Assembly (NCBI GenBank): GCA_006503475.1 | Contig: RSEH01000157.1 | Location: 48,820 to 112,819, forward strand | Origin: Stentor roeselii | Lineage: Eukaryota > Ciliophora > Heterotrichea > Heterotrichida > Stentoridae | Length of the DNA stretch: 64,000 nucleotides | Direction of reading: 5' to 3' | Notes under the pieces: generated by a model | What the model was told of the DNA's origin: nothing | Databases searched by the model: none | What the model saw: the letters and a program-made list of their open reading frames with translations, nothing else | Part shown: positions 1 through 11,220 of the stretch, piece by piece | How positions within the stretch are numbered: position 1 is the stretch's first letter | How the letters are laid out: the number at the start of each line of letters is the position of its first letter | Translations under genes and position numbers: made by a program

Positions 1-280
1 TGCATCAAATTTAAAATAGATAATCGAAAAGAGACTAAGGTACTTTATTATATTCAAGTGGTATAGTTTCTCTTTAAGTAGCATGATCTTAAAATTATTA
101 AAGTAAATTGGATGATGTAAATATCATAATAGGAAAATCATTTTAAAGGAAATTTGAATATATTTATACATCAAGAGTGCAGATTTTGAAAATCTGTATA
201 ATCTTAAAAAAATTCTGATATCTCCATTGAAGGAAAAATTTTTGAAATTTAAATAAGACATTATTTTGATCTATCTAATC
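1..280. other. A+T-rich flank, no gene seen
   Basis: This is the stretch 3' of the minus-strand WD-repeat locus. It is A+T rich with no sustained reading frame, and I see no RNA gene or repeat in it. Confidence 0.5.
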
Positions 281-2325
281 TTAGTTAATTCTAAAACAGT
301 ACTTTAAAGATGATAAAATCAATGATTCACTAGATAGTCGATGATCACTTTTGCTTGTTAAAACTGATTTCAAATCTGAACCACCCTTAGTTGTATGCAT
401 ATTACTCAAATTTATCAAATGATATTTTGAATAACTATCTTTTAAAATTAAAAAATTGCAGGAATTCAAAAAGTGAAATTGAGCCGCAAAACAAATACTT
501 ACCTTCAAAATCTTTTCAAATTTATCAAAAATGCAAATATTCATAATCCAGTCCAAAAACACAAAACAATTTTCTGAAAATTTACCAAAAGTTATTTGAT
601 GATCTAAACTCATCAAAGTTTTATTTGATTTTAACTCAATCATTTTTGATTTATTTCCAAAAATTTCAAAATTTTGATATCCATAAGAAAAACACAAAAG
701 TTTCAAGTTTCTTGATAAACAAATAAATGAAACAGGAAATTTTTCAAAAATGTACTTGCTCTTTATTCTAAAATCATTACAGCTCACAAAATATATATAA
801 CCTATAATTGTTCCGCATACAAGAATCGATCTTACAAAACAAATATATGTAATAATACAATTAAAATTTATTGGTTTTATTTCTTTCATAGATTTTAAAC
901 AGAAAATGTTTAAATTGTAGAAACCATAAAAAATCAATCTTAGTTTTACTGATACACAAAAAAGAGGTTGAAAAATTTTGTTTAAATTTGTATTTCTTAT
1001 TATTTCGGTAGAATCAATATCTCGGATATCGATTTCTAAATTACAGCCTGCCGAGTAAACAACTTTATTGGATAATTGAACACAAGGATTAGAACATATC
1101 AAATGAATGAATAATTTCAATAATCGAAAGGAATTTGAACACCAAAGTTTAATAGATTTGTCAGAAGAGCATGTTGCAAAATTTTGATTATTTTTTCAAT
1201 AACTTATATAACTTACTTCTGCAAAATGAGCTTTCAAAGTATTCAATAAACAAGAGTTTTTGAATTTATAAATTGTACCCACCCATCACTATGCCCAGTC
1301 ATCAAAATGTTATTTTCTTCACAAAAATCACTTTGCGTAACATTACTTTTTAATTTAGAATTGGTCAAAGGATTTGGTGTGTTTAGCTCAAGTTTTTGAA
1401 TATTTCCATCTTCACATACAAAAATAAATTGTCGAATTTCATATATGAATGTTATGTATCTAACAGCTGATACTATTTTGATGATATAAATGAGGGAAGC
1501 TTTGAGTTTATTCCAAATTCTTATTGTTTTATCTTCGGATCCACTCAAAAATATTTCTGAATGTTTTATGAATTTTAAGCAGATAATTCGTCCTTCATGA
1601 CCATTGAATACATATTTTAATTTTGTTTTTTTCACACTCCATAAACAGATTGAGTAGTCAAAACTACCTGATAAAACAAAAGTTGAAGAATCATCAATAT
1701 CAAGAGCCGAAATTAATGATTTATGATAATAGCAGCAAGCTTTTTGTTCAAGTGTTTGTGGATCCCAGAACCTGACTTTTGAATCACTTCCACCACTCAC
1801 TAGGACAAGATTATCTTTAGAGAGACATAAACAATAAATACATTGAATTCGATTTTTACAGAAAATATCGAAACGCTGATGAATTTTCGTTTTTAAGTGC
1901 TTGAAGACAGTAATTTCTATGATGAGTTGTTTTTTTAAGTTATTGAAGATATTGAAATAGAGATTTGATCGAGCGCGGCTAGTTATTCTGTAATTTTTGG
2001 GAAATATTCTGCGAATTTCATCTGAATAAAACCTTTTTCGTTTTTGTGCTTCGAATTTTAAAAATTGATCATAGTTATGAGCGATCTGGCATAAATATTC
2101 TATTATATTAAGTAAGCAGTTCATTGATTTAAACTTTGACAACTTTATTAATTTGATTCTTTTATGTATTTTTTTTTGATACTCGATTTTTTTTTCTTTA
2201 GATTTATAGGCTGTTATAGAGTGGATTTCAGGTCCTCTTAAATGCTGCTTGAGTTGATTGCACAATATAGGATTTTTTTGACAGATGCACTTATATTTCT
2301 TAGAATCTGACGTCAGATTTTCCAT
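281..2325 (-). pseudogene. WD-repeat protein gene with two lesions
   Basis: Reading down the minus strand, an ATG at 2325 in a TTTATAAAATG context opens a 360-codon frame. It has a basic helical N-terminal part of about 150 residues, then WD40-type repeats (for example GSFDYSICLW, GSEDKTIRIW, TGHSDGWVQF). That frame stops at 1243-1245. One frame over, coding sense resumes at once with another WD blade containing ATCSSDKSIKLW, and it runs on to the TAA at 281. The join therefore needs one missing base near 1245, and the continued frame also carries an in-frame TGA at 1196-1198. No 15-nt GT...AG intron removes either lesion. A decayed copy of its first half lies at 4879-5340. The WD fold is a protein-interaction scaffold, and the partner is unknown. 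A pseudogene is the simplest reading; assembly error could explain the frameshift but not easily the TGA as well. Confidence 0.7.
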
Positions 2326-4382
2326 TTTATAAATTTATCAATGTTAATTTAAGTATGAGTACCTACTCAAAGGTTAATTCTTTCATTTTCAACAATGTTT
2401 GGCCTAAATAATCAAAGACTATCAATCAAATTAATGGATTGTGATACAAAAATATAAAGGAAAGTTATAAGATATCTCATAATCCCTTTTCTTTTTCAAT
2501 AGTCAATTTAATTATTACCCAGAAGAGAAAAGAAGGTAATTCCTTCAAAATTAAATAGCTTTCGTTTAAGAGACTTTTTTCTGGTAACTATTGACTATTT
2601 ATTTCAATGAGAAGAACTTTTTTCAATTTTAGTTCAGAAATTGTTGTTTGATTTATTATTTTCAGTAAATTATTTTTTTAAAACAGCAACTCAATAAACT
2701 ATACTCTAAAATAAAATTCTCGATTTGGAATCCCTCAACAAACTTGATTATTTTAATGATTTTATCAGTTTCTTCAGAGTTCGTAAATTTCTGAAACTAA
2801 AAAAAAAATTAAGCTCACATCAATCACCTCATTCAACTATTTTTACCATAGATAAATCTATTATATATCAATAATTTATTTCACAATATTTAATAAAGCT
2901 TTAATCTTTATGATTAGATAATTCTATGAATTTTTTATTATGTTGAATTATTTCATCTATTCACTTCTCCATAATACTTAATATTCTCAGAAGTTTTTCA
3001 TAATAATTAGAATTTATCAAGATTTGATTGAATCCAAAAAGCCAAGATAACATTTATTCAGAAGATTAAAGAAACGGTAGCTATTTCCACATTTCAAGGA
3101 ACTATTTATATTATACTTCATGACTGAAAGTTACTTTTTATTAGTTTATTTTTTACATTTAGCTAAAGAAGTTTAAATTAATCAAGGTATCATTCACCTA
3201 TTATTACTAAAACTTATTCGATATAATTAATCTAATGATTTTCGATTCCTCTGTCAAATGAATGTCATTTTAATATTAAAATTAGTAATCCTTAATAACA
3301 TAGTAATTATTTCCTTATATTTATTATCGTTTGTCTAATATTTAGAAAAAATTATTTTAATCTAATAGTTTATTATCACAAATTATGAATCAGATCGGAG
3401 AACTACTCTTAAAAATTGAATGCTAAGAAATTTTAAAGTCATATATACAGATATCAATATTATTTAACAAAGAATTTTTCAAATTTAATTAGTGTTAAGA
3501 TATCTGGAGAACTAGTTGTTGTTTTTCATTAATTATAAGACAAAAAATAATTCACCAGAGGGATGTAAAAAGATATTAAAACTAAAATATACTCTAAGGT
3601 TAATTGTTATAATGAAAATTTTTAAATTTTAGAATTATTTTATTTCAGAAAAATGTAGATTATCAAGACAAAAAAATCTTATCATTCAAATTATTGATTC
3701 CATGGTTGATTATGCCAATAGTCATATTTATGAAACTGATTTCTACAAGAAATTTAAACTCAAATAAGATAATTTAAAATGCCTGCAAGAAATTATTAAA
3801 ATATTTACTTAGATACTTCTTAATCGAATAAATGATTTTTTATATTGGAAACATGAAACTAATACTTTTTCGAAGCTTTTTTATAATTCAATAATGCTCG
3901 TTTATAACTAATTCATAAAAGGATTAAATAAATATACCGATTTCTTAAAAAACATTTCCATGATATCTATATAATAAATGAAAACTGCAAATTTTCAAAA
4001 CAAAATAGAATTATCTATTGTTATCGTTTTTAACTAAAATATTTGTAGGAAGGTATATTTTAAAGAATATTGAAATAGAAAGATTAAATATTCATTTCAT
4101 AAAGGTTTTATATTGATATTATAAGAGATTTTTGCAGACTTCATATGAAAGAAATTATGTTTCTCTAGGACTAGTAAAGAGATATTTTTTTTTCGTTATT
4201 AATTTCTCTAAATTTTAAAATAAGATATTAGCCTTTAATAATCTAGTAAATCAATAAATCTTTAAAATTTAGAATATTGATTCAATATGAAATTAAACTA
4301 AAACACTTTGCAAGTAATAAAATATAAATAAAGAGTTTAGACCTATACATTCGTCTGAGCTAATATTTTTATCATATTAGAA
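2326..4382. other. Long A+T-rich spacer with possible coding relic
   Basis: There is no intact gene. On the plus strand around 3646-3960 one frame reads like protein (YANSHIYETDFYKKF, LLNRINDFLYWKHE) but is broken by several TAA/TAG codons, so it may be an unidentified decayed exon. An imperfect inverted repeat (AATAGTCAA arms, about 2497-2530 and 2578-2602) is also present. The rest shows nothing I can support. Confidence 0.4.
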
Positions 4383-4640
4383 GAGTACTTCAAACAACTA
4401 TTACTCAAGTGAAGCTTTGATAAGGATTTCTGGAAAAATTAAAAATATCCTGCAAGTTTCCTTTATTTCTTGAACAAGGTGTGGAATGGAGTCAAGCATC
4501 TTATCAAGCTGAGGAATAGAACTGCTAACATCAAAAAGACATCTAGATATTATCATTTGGCGCAAAGTTCATAAGAAAAATTTAGGCAAGAGTTTTATGG
4601 ATGGATTAAGTTTTCTGGATTACTAATTATTATACTATAA
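4383..4640 (+). pseudogene. Unidentified coding relic
   Basis: One plus-strand frame over 86 codons has protein-like composition, including KYPASFLYFLNKVWNGVKH, SRYYHLAQSS and EKFRQEFYGWIKFSG. It is interrupted by TGA, TAA and a terminal TAA, with no ATG start or intron that repairs it. It lies just upstream of the relic pair at 4761-5340. I do not recognise the family. It could be the remains of an older gene in this decayed region, or a chance run of open codons. Confidence 0.35.
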
Positions 4641-4760
4641 CATATTTGTCTGTTAAAAAATCACTTTCGTAAGAAAGTTTAAATAAAATATTCCTATCTC
4701 TTTAAGAGAATAGGATTATGAGTGAATGGACTCGTTTAGAGGTCGAATATATTTAATTCT

Positions 4761-4850
4761 AGTGCTACTCCGTTTTCTATGCCTTACAGTTGTGTTAGAA
4801 TGCAGTTTAGAAAGAAATTAAATCCAGATTCTTTTTTATATAAGAGATAG
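4761..4850 (+). pseudogene. Relic of the 3' end of the metallopeptidase-like gene
   Basis: The last 29 codons and the stop of the intact gene at 5581-6936 recur here in frame. The shared peptide includes FSMPYSCVRMQF and LNPDSFLY, and the same TAG stop and the first bases of the 3' flank (TTTATTTAGTTTATTTT) follow. A few substitutions are present (for example YKR for YWR at the end). Upstream of 4761 the similarity fades quickly. It is a truncated duplicate whose 3' side runs straight into the WD-gene relic. Confidence 0.8.
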
Positions 4851-4878
4851 TTTTATTTAGTTTATTTTCTTTATAAAA

Positions 4879-5340
4879 ATGGAAATCTGACGTGAGATTC
4901 TAAGAAATATAAGTGCATAAATCAAAAAACTCTTATTTTGTGCAATGAACTCATATATCATTTAAAAAAACCTCAAATCCACTTTATAAAACCTATAAAT
5001 CAAAAAACAAACAATCAAATATCAAAAGCGTATACATAAAAGAATCAAAATAATAAAGTTGTCCAAATTTTCATCAATTTACTCTTTGTTTAAACTTATA
5101 GATTATTTATTTCATTTAGTTTGTAACAAAGACGCTTCTTTAAACTTCAATTCACAAAAAATTAAAAGTCTTTATTCTGCTAAGATAAACAAAATATCAT
5201 CCAACAAATAAAAGTACTTACACTCAATCACATTACTATTTCCAGATTTCAAGACTTTAAAAAGAAACCAATAAAATAAATAACAGCCTTCAAACACTTT
5301 TTAAAATACCGAGTTATTTACAGAGTATATTACCAGTGAT
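4879..5340 (+). pseudogene. Relic of the 5' half of the WD-repeat gene
   Basis: From an ATG at 4879, the plus strand matches the start of the minus-strand gene at 2325 over several hundred bases, beginning GGAAATCTGACGTGAGATTC against GGAAAATCTGACGTCAGATTC. Further matches include CTAAGAAATATAAGTGCAT, ATACATAAAAGAATCAA, TTTATTCTGC/AGA blocks and the CTTCAAGCACTT-type segment near 5290. Small insertions, deletions and stops destroy the frame within the first codons. It starts about 28 bases after the metallopeptidase relic and points away from the intact WD gene. Confidence 0.75.
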
Positions 5341-5580
5341 ATAAATCTCTCCCACTAGGCTATTAAGATGAAAAATGCCACTTGTTTATTATTAATATAT
5401 AAAATTGGTAGCATCTAAAAATTTATGTGAATTTTAATCTTAATAATCGATTATAAAATAAAAAAAGTTCATTTCTTCAATATAAATTTAATTCTCACTA
5501 AGTATATAACATAAGAGTGTTTGTCTAATTCAAGAGATAGGATCATATGAGTCTAAATTTAACTTACTCAAGATTTATAA

Positions 5581-6936
5581 ATGGAATCTTTTGTAAAAAT
5601 CACTTTATCACAAAAATTTCTCTCAATTCTACCAAATCTTAATCAAAATCAATACTTTGAGCAAGTTCATAAGATATTGAATGAATTCGGTATCAATCCG
5701 AACCATTTTCCTTTCTCAATGGAAGAATTTTTGAGAGATGAATTGGATGATTATATATCAAATGGTATTTTGAATGTTTCGGGAGTTAATCGTTTTCTTG
5801 ATTCGATTGAAACAACGCTGATGTGTAAAAGTAGTATTCTAAATTATTTTACGTTTGTCAGAAATCAAGCGAAAAACTTTGATAAAAATACTTTTGTCAG
5901 AAATGTTTCTTTATATGCTTATGAATTATTGAATCAAATTTATTATTTTAAATCTGAAGATATAAAATTTTTACTGTCTAAGCATTGGAAGCTGCTTTAT
6001 GAAGATAACTTCGCAATATTATCAGCTTATCAAACTCTTACTAAGCATGCAAAAGTTCTTGAGCAGTTTAATATAAAACACTTCAGTATTTATCTAAAAT
6101 ACCTTGATAATTTATTAGAAAATTATGAAACATTATTTGATATCTCAATTAAACCAGAAAGAAAGATTTTAATCAGGAGTTATTTTTTCAATGATTTAAA
6201 TAAATCAGATATAACTCAACTTGAGTTTATCATTTTACTTGATGATTTGAAGATCTGCCAACCTTCAAGAATCCCTCAAAGTGACATGGAGCTATTTTGG
6301 AAAGTGACTCACTCAAGAGTTATAAAAGAGGCTGTTGATTTTTTTATTGATGATACTCTAAGAAGAGAAAATAGTCCGTTTAAAAGTCATGATGAAGGAG
6401 TACAAATGGTTTATGATGCATTTGAATGGATATATTCTAGTGGAAATGTTTTTTATTTTATGATAAATCGTGCTCATGGATTTTCAAACGAAGGATATGT
6501 TTTTGTACATAAACTTTATCAAAAAACATCATTAGAAGGAATGTCTTTCAGATTACTCACACTTCTTCATGAAACTTTTCACATCTATAAGCGTTTTATT
6601 TTGAATAATGTATCTCCTGTGAACTCATTAATAATCCCGAATGAACAAAAACCAAGAGCTGAAGATGGCTCAAGATTCAATAATATTCTTATTCCAATAA
6701 ATGAAGAAGGGATGTATAGTAGTTCAGCCGCATTCATTTGTTTAGAGTCAAATTGGAATACAAGTCTAAGTGTTTTTCAGCAGCGATTCTTATTAGAGCA
6801 AAATGAAGGAAAATCAATTGGAGAAGAATTTTTTAAGTTTTGGTCAAGTGCTTCTCCGCTTTCTATGCCTTACAGTTGTGTTAGGATGCAGTTTAGAAAA
6901 AATTTAAATCCAGATTCTTTTTTATATTGGAGATAG
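5581..6936 (+). CDS. Putative zincin-type metallopeptidase (HETFH motif)
   Basis: A 451-residue protein with an ATG in the local TTTATAAATGG start context, ending in TAG. Residues 330-334 are HETFH, inside a hydrophobic helix (LLTLLHETFHIYKRF). This is the HExxH arrangement of zinc metallopeptidases, where the two His bind zinc and the Glu is catalytic. Candidate third ligands are acidic residues at 361, 375 and 376, in the spacing range of gluzincins. There is no signal peptide or membrane segment, so it is probably cytosolic. The first 300 residues are helical and not recognised. Its C-terminus is duplicated in the relic at 4761-4850, so the gene has been copied locally. The peptidase function rests on one short motif and should be treated as inference. 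Confidence 0.6.
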   Translation: MESFVKITLSQKFLSILPNLNQNQYFEQVHKILNEFGINPNHFPFSMEEFLRDELDDYISNGILNVSGVNRFLDSIETTLMCKSSILNYFTFVRNQAKNFDKNTFVRNVSLYAYELLNQIYYFKSEDIKFLLSKHWKLLYEDNFAILSAYQTLTKHAKVLEQFNIKHFSIYLKYLDNLLENYETLFDISIKPERKILIRSYFFNDLNKSDITQLEFIILLDDLKICQPSRIPQSDMELFWKVTHSRVIKEAVDFFIDDTLRRENSPFKSHDEGVQMVYDAFEWIYSSGNVFYFMINRAHGFSNEGYVFVHKLYQKTSLEGMSFRLLTLLHETFHIYKRFILNNVSPVNSLIIPNEQKPRAEDGSRFNNILIPINEEGMYSSSAAFICLESNWNTSLSVFQQRFLLEQNEGKSIGEEFFKFWSSASPLSMPYSCVRMQFRKNLNPDSFLYWR

Positions 6937-7668
6937 TATTATTTAGTTTATTTTAGATAGTTATAAACTCTAAATTTATTATCAATTAACAAATTTGTGC
7001 TTTTGGTCTAGATATATCTTATTTAATATATAAAACCATAGATTTGGAAAAGTTTAAAGCCTACTAAATAAAGGTGAAAATAATTGTTTCAAAAATGTTA
7101 TAGTCAAGCTGTTGTGGACATTAAAGAAGCAAGAAACTACATAATGTCTAATGCAAATACACATTTAAATCAGATAAGCTACAGATATGCAAAAATTAAA
7201 GGTAATATTGGCTAATGTGAACCAAAACATATAGAAATTACCCTTTTATGATCTAGAAGAAATTTATCAGTAAACAAATTTGAGAGTTCACTCCAACCTT
7301 GAGGTGTATACAGCCAACATAAACTCGAAATGCCTCTATGACTCGAATTTAGCATGTTTACCTAAAAGATAAGATATCTACCTTCACTAATTAATCTAAA
7401 AATATAATTTTTTAACATCAAAGTTTATTGAACATCAAGAAAAGAGAATAAGAATTAGTTGTTTAAAGATTTATATTTTGAATTAAATCTATTATCTTAA
7501 ATATTTCTTACGTTGTACCTCAAATATTTCACATAAGAATAACTGAAAGGTATCATTTACTGATCCAGGGTTTATTTATGATATTTTTAAGTTTGTATTT
7601 GGAATATTCATAGAAAATATAGAAAAGAATAATAAAAATAGATCATGTATCATTAAACCTTAAAATAA
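6937..7668. other. A+T-rich spacer
   Basis: This lies between the 3' ends of two convergent loci. A short plus-strand run near 7088-7210 is open for about 40 codons, but I could not tie it to any family. Nothing else is supported. Confidence 0.45.
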
Positions 7669-8175
7669 TTATTTAACTTCTCGACAATTCTTTAACTTCA
7701 TTCCAAAACTAAACAAACAAATAAAATATTGAAATAGCATTCCTCCAATCAGAAAACTTGTGAAGCACATATTAAATATACTATCATCTTTTAAAAATTC
7801 AAACAGACTTCTTCCAAGTATCAAAATAAATACCAACAATAGCATAAACTCAACAGCAAGATTAGAAATCATGGCAATCTTAGCTTTAAAAGGTCTGTAT
7901 TTAGCAAGATAAATAAAAATAAAGAGACTCGATACAAAGTTCAAAGATATTTGAATATCTTCGAACTCGCTTAAGTAAATCTGACTAAAAGTGAAAACAA
8001 TCCTTCTAATTCCCAAGAAAATATCGAAAAATAGATAAGAAAAGCCTTTTTCATAATGAAAATCTTTAAAAAAAGACCCATTTTTGGAAAGGTAAATTGA
8101 ATCTTTTGAGTCAATCAGATCTAAATCAACCCAAAGAGTGATGAAAATAAAAACTGGAGAAGATATAAAAATCGC

Positions 8176-8189
8176 CTAAATATCTTTAC
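8176..8189 (-). other. Possible 14-nt intron
   Basis: The minus strand reads GTAAAGATATTTAG. Its removal joins ...FIFI to AIFISSPVFIFITLW and opens the frame to 7669. It is at the position of intron 1 of the two giant paralogs, which is 15 nt there. Confidence 0.5.
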
Positions 8190-10790
8190 TATGAAAATAA
8201 ATGAAAAAGATTTATTGAATGCAGCCTCTATATTCAAACTACTTGTTTTAGTTTCAAAGTTTATCAGTGAGTAAACTCCAACAACTAAATGACTTTGAAG
8301 CCAAAATCTAATAAAAAAAGAATACCGATAATTTTTTAATAAACCTTCAAACTTTAATTTGATGTTTCCAGGAGCAATCTTCGAGAAGAGATAAATAAAA
8401 GGAAACAAAAAAATCAAAACAAAAAAAACTGTCAGGTCCGGGCCAAGGTTAATCCAAACATTTGAAGTTTTGATTCCGATTTTTTGAGCTTTTTCGAATG
8501 GAACATCAGAATTATCTAGATTTAAGAATAATTCAGGCAAGTTCACGGAGTTAAACTTTCCTAGAGCTTTGCAAAACTTATCTGACACTTCTGTCAAAGG
8601 CTTTTGGCTTAGAGGTAAAAAGTATATTATTTGTAAAGTATTCATTAACACCCATCCGACTGAAGGGTTTGAAAACATTGCAAAGAAAAATGCGATGATG
8701 TTACTAAATTGTGCTCCGGATTCAACTTTATTTAAAATTTCATCGATTACCTCTACTTTATAGAAAAATAGGGAAAATTGGAATTTTCTAAGGTTTTATT
8801 TGTAATGCTTTGAAGACTTTTGTTGATTATTAATTGAAAAGATGTATCGTTTTGGATAGTTCTTTGAAAAGAAAAGGAAATAACATATAAAATGTTGGAT
8901 TTCTTGATAATAGTCAATGAATAGTCTTTTATAGAAGTTTTTATTATCAACGATGATGAGTTTAAAGTTTCTTTTAAATCTTCATTGAATTGTAAGTAAA
9001 AACTATTGTTTTGATGAGTAGTGATTGTAAGTTTCAAGTATTCTTTTTCACAATTATTTGAAACTTTCAGATACCCTGATGGACAGAGACATTCATTATT
9101 TTTAGTACCTTTTTCATCGAGATCACAAAGTTTTAAGCAATTTTTAGAAGATAATAAAAATCCTGAAGCACATTTAAAACATTCGACTATGCTTGTATCT
9201 TGATTCAGGTTACAGTCCATACAAGTTTCTGAGCAAGATTCACATGTATTAATATTGGAATAATAGAAACCTCGCTTACATCTACAGTTTTTATCAGTGT
9301 CTAAAGCCATACTAGTGTCTTTGCAGCTAAGACATGAAACATTATTTTGGCAAGTAGCACAGTTATTCAAACACTTTAAGCATTTACCATTATCAATAAA
9401 ATACTCTTCTGGGCATATGCAATTTCCATGAATTAACTGGAAGCCCTTTTCACACAAACATTCTCCATTTATTAATTCATAGTTTTCATCCTTACAACTA
9501 AAGCAAAATTCAGAAGATTTGCATGTTTTGCATGGATCTTGGCAAGAAAAGCATGAATTAAAATATTCATAATAATTCTCAGAACATTTGCACTTTCCAT
9601 CCAATATAACTGTAAAGTTTTCCTTACAAAATAAGCACATTCCAAGTTGATCACATTCTAAGCATTGACTATCACAAGCCACGCAAATTCCACTGCTATT
9701 AAAAAACCCTTGATTACACTTACAAACATAACTTGAATCAACAAAAGCATTATATCAAGGCATTCAGTGCAATTCAAATAATTATTACAAGTCTTACATT
9801 GTGGAGGACACAATTTGCAATTTGAACTCGACTCTAGCAGGGCAGATTCTTTGTAATAACCAGATTTGCATTTACATCCAATAGTTTCGCTAGGACTTGA
9901 ATTTATATCTTTGCATGATAAACACTTTTCAGACTTATTACATTCAAAGCATTCACTTTCACACGCGACACAAGTCCAGTTGTTATTATAAAATCCTTGC
10001 TTACATTTACAAGAGTTACTCGAATCAATGAAAGCATTCAAATCAAGGAATTCAGTACAAGTTAAATAATTATTGCAAGTTTTGCATTGAGGAGAACATG
10101 GTTTGCAATTAGAACTTAATCCTAAGAGTTCAGAATCATTGTAATATCCATTTTTACATTTACATCCTATTGTATCACTTGGAATTGAGTTTATATCTTT
10201 GCAGTCTAAGCAAGTGTAATAATCTTTACAAGTTAAACATTCTGAGTAACATTCTGGATCTTGGCAATGAGTTGAATTTCCTGAAGACCCACAGATACAA
10301 TATTTTGAATTACTTTTAAAAAAGGTACTGTTAAAGTTACAGTTCACAGGTTCAAGACAAGAAATCTCATTAGTGCATCCATAATCACAAGAGCATAATG
10401 TATGATTAGCACTTTCCAATTGATTAGAGTTCAATGGCAGGCAGTAAGTTTTTGAAGACTCAATAAACCCCGTTCTACAAGGATTTGCACATGGGGTTGC
10501 AAGGCAAGTATATGAAGTAACAGAAGACGAGTAGAGAGTAGAAATATCTATGATTGAATCTATGATTAAAAATCTATAAATAAAATTTTTCATACTAGCT
10601 CCATTTGAACCCACTTTCATTCCTAGCTGGCTCTTAAGACTTAATCCTTCTTCAGAATAAGGCGACGCTAGAGAAGAAGTAAAAATAAGTCCTTCAGTAC
10701 CAGAAAACGTAATTTTTTTAATATCAATAGAATAAACTGCTATTTCCCATATATTTTGTACATTTTTATAAGTTGGAAATGGTACAAAAC

Positions 10791-10805
10791 CTGATGAGGG
10801 TTAAC
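10791..10805 (-). other. 15-nt intron
   Basis: The minus strand reads GTTAACCCTCATCAG. Splicing joins ...INTL to CFVPFPTYKNVQ and links the signal-peptide/ConA frame to the cysteine-repeat frame. Retention gives an immediate in-frame TAA. Confidence 0.75.
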
Positions 10806-11220
10806 ATAAAGTATTTATTGTGCAGTATAATTTCAAAGCGTGATCAGTATGTGTTAAAATATTGAGTCTTGAAAGGATATTAGATGAATAATGACGACGA
10901 TATAAAGAGACTATGTTTTTTTGGGATTCAACCATGTTGAACCATATTATAACACTGAAAGGCGAAGTCAAAGTAAAGTTTTTTGTGACTAAGTTATTAG
11001 GCGGAAGTGTTACTCCTTGGTGATCTAATGAAAAGTATATTCCTCTGTCTGAATACTTGACATCGTTTGTTGAGTCTGTAAACGAGTCACCATTTACAGC
11101 ATGATTACCATTTCCTGAATAATCATAGAAAACCTGTCCGATGTTGCTTGAGAAACGATAGTCTATCAAAGACCCTAAGGCAGGAAATAGAATTGCAAGG
11201 GAGATTAAAGACTTTCTCAT

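Larger units (their letters stand above)
7669..11220 (-). pseudogene. Cysteine-rich multi-pass membrane protein, frameshifted
   Basis: Third member of the family found at 43244-48946 and 49674-55265. The start at 11220 gives a signal peptide (MRKSLISLAILFPALGSLI), one ConA/LamG-like domain, then many furin/growth-factor-receptor type cysteine modules (C-x2-C-x-G-[FY] repeats), and a C-terminal multi-pass membrane domain. A 15-nt intron at 10791-10805 repairs the first frame break. A further break near 9752 is a one-base loss: the preceding repeat reads CTTGATTTGAATGC where this one reads CTTGATATAATGC. A second one-base loss lies at about 8757, in an AAA run before GTAGAGG. A 14-nt GTAAAGATATTTAG at 8176-8189 sits where the paralogs carry intron 1, and removing it restores the frame. 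The paralogs' intron 2 is absent here. Either a decaying gene or a gene with base-call deletions. Probably a surface receptor or adhesion protein if functional. Confidence 0.65.

Noticed and set aside
1196-1198. UGA read as tryptophan, as in Blepharisma
   Set aside because: Long frames use TGG for Trp throughout, and TGA terminates other genes here (ends at 20059, 34878 and 37280) with only a few more codons, or overlap into a neighbour, if read through.
2497-2602. Inverted repeat as a MITE-like transposon
   Set aside because: The arms are short and imperfect, there is no clear target-site duplication, and no second copy was seen in the window.
7088-7214. Short plus-strand open run as a small gene
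   Set aside because: No start context, stop codons soon after, and no match to any family or to the neighbouring genes.
9740-9765. A short intron explaining the frame break in the minus-strand cysteine-rich gene
   Set aside because: There is no GT...AG segment of 14-16 nt at the break, and comparison with the preceding internal repeat shows a single missing base.
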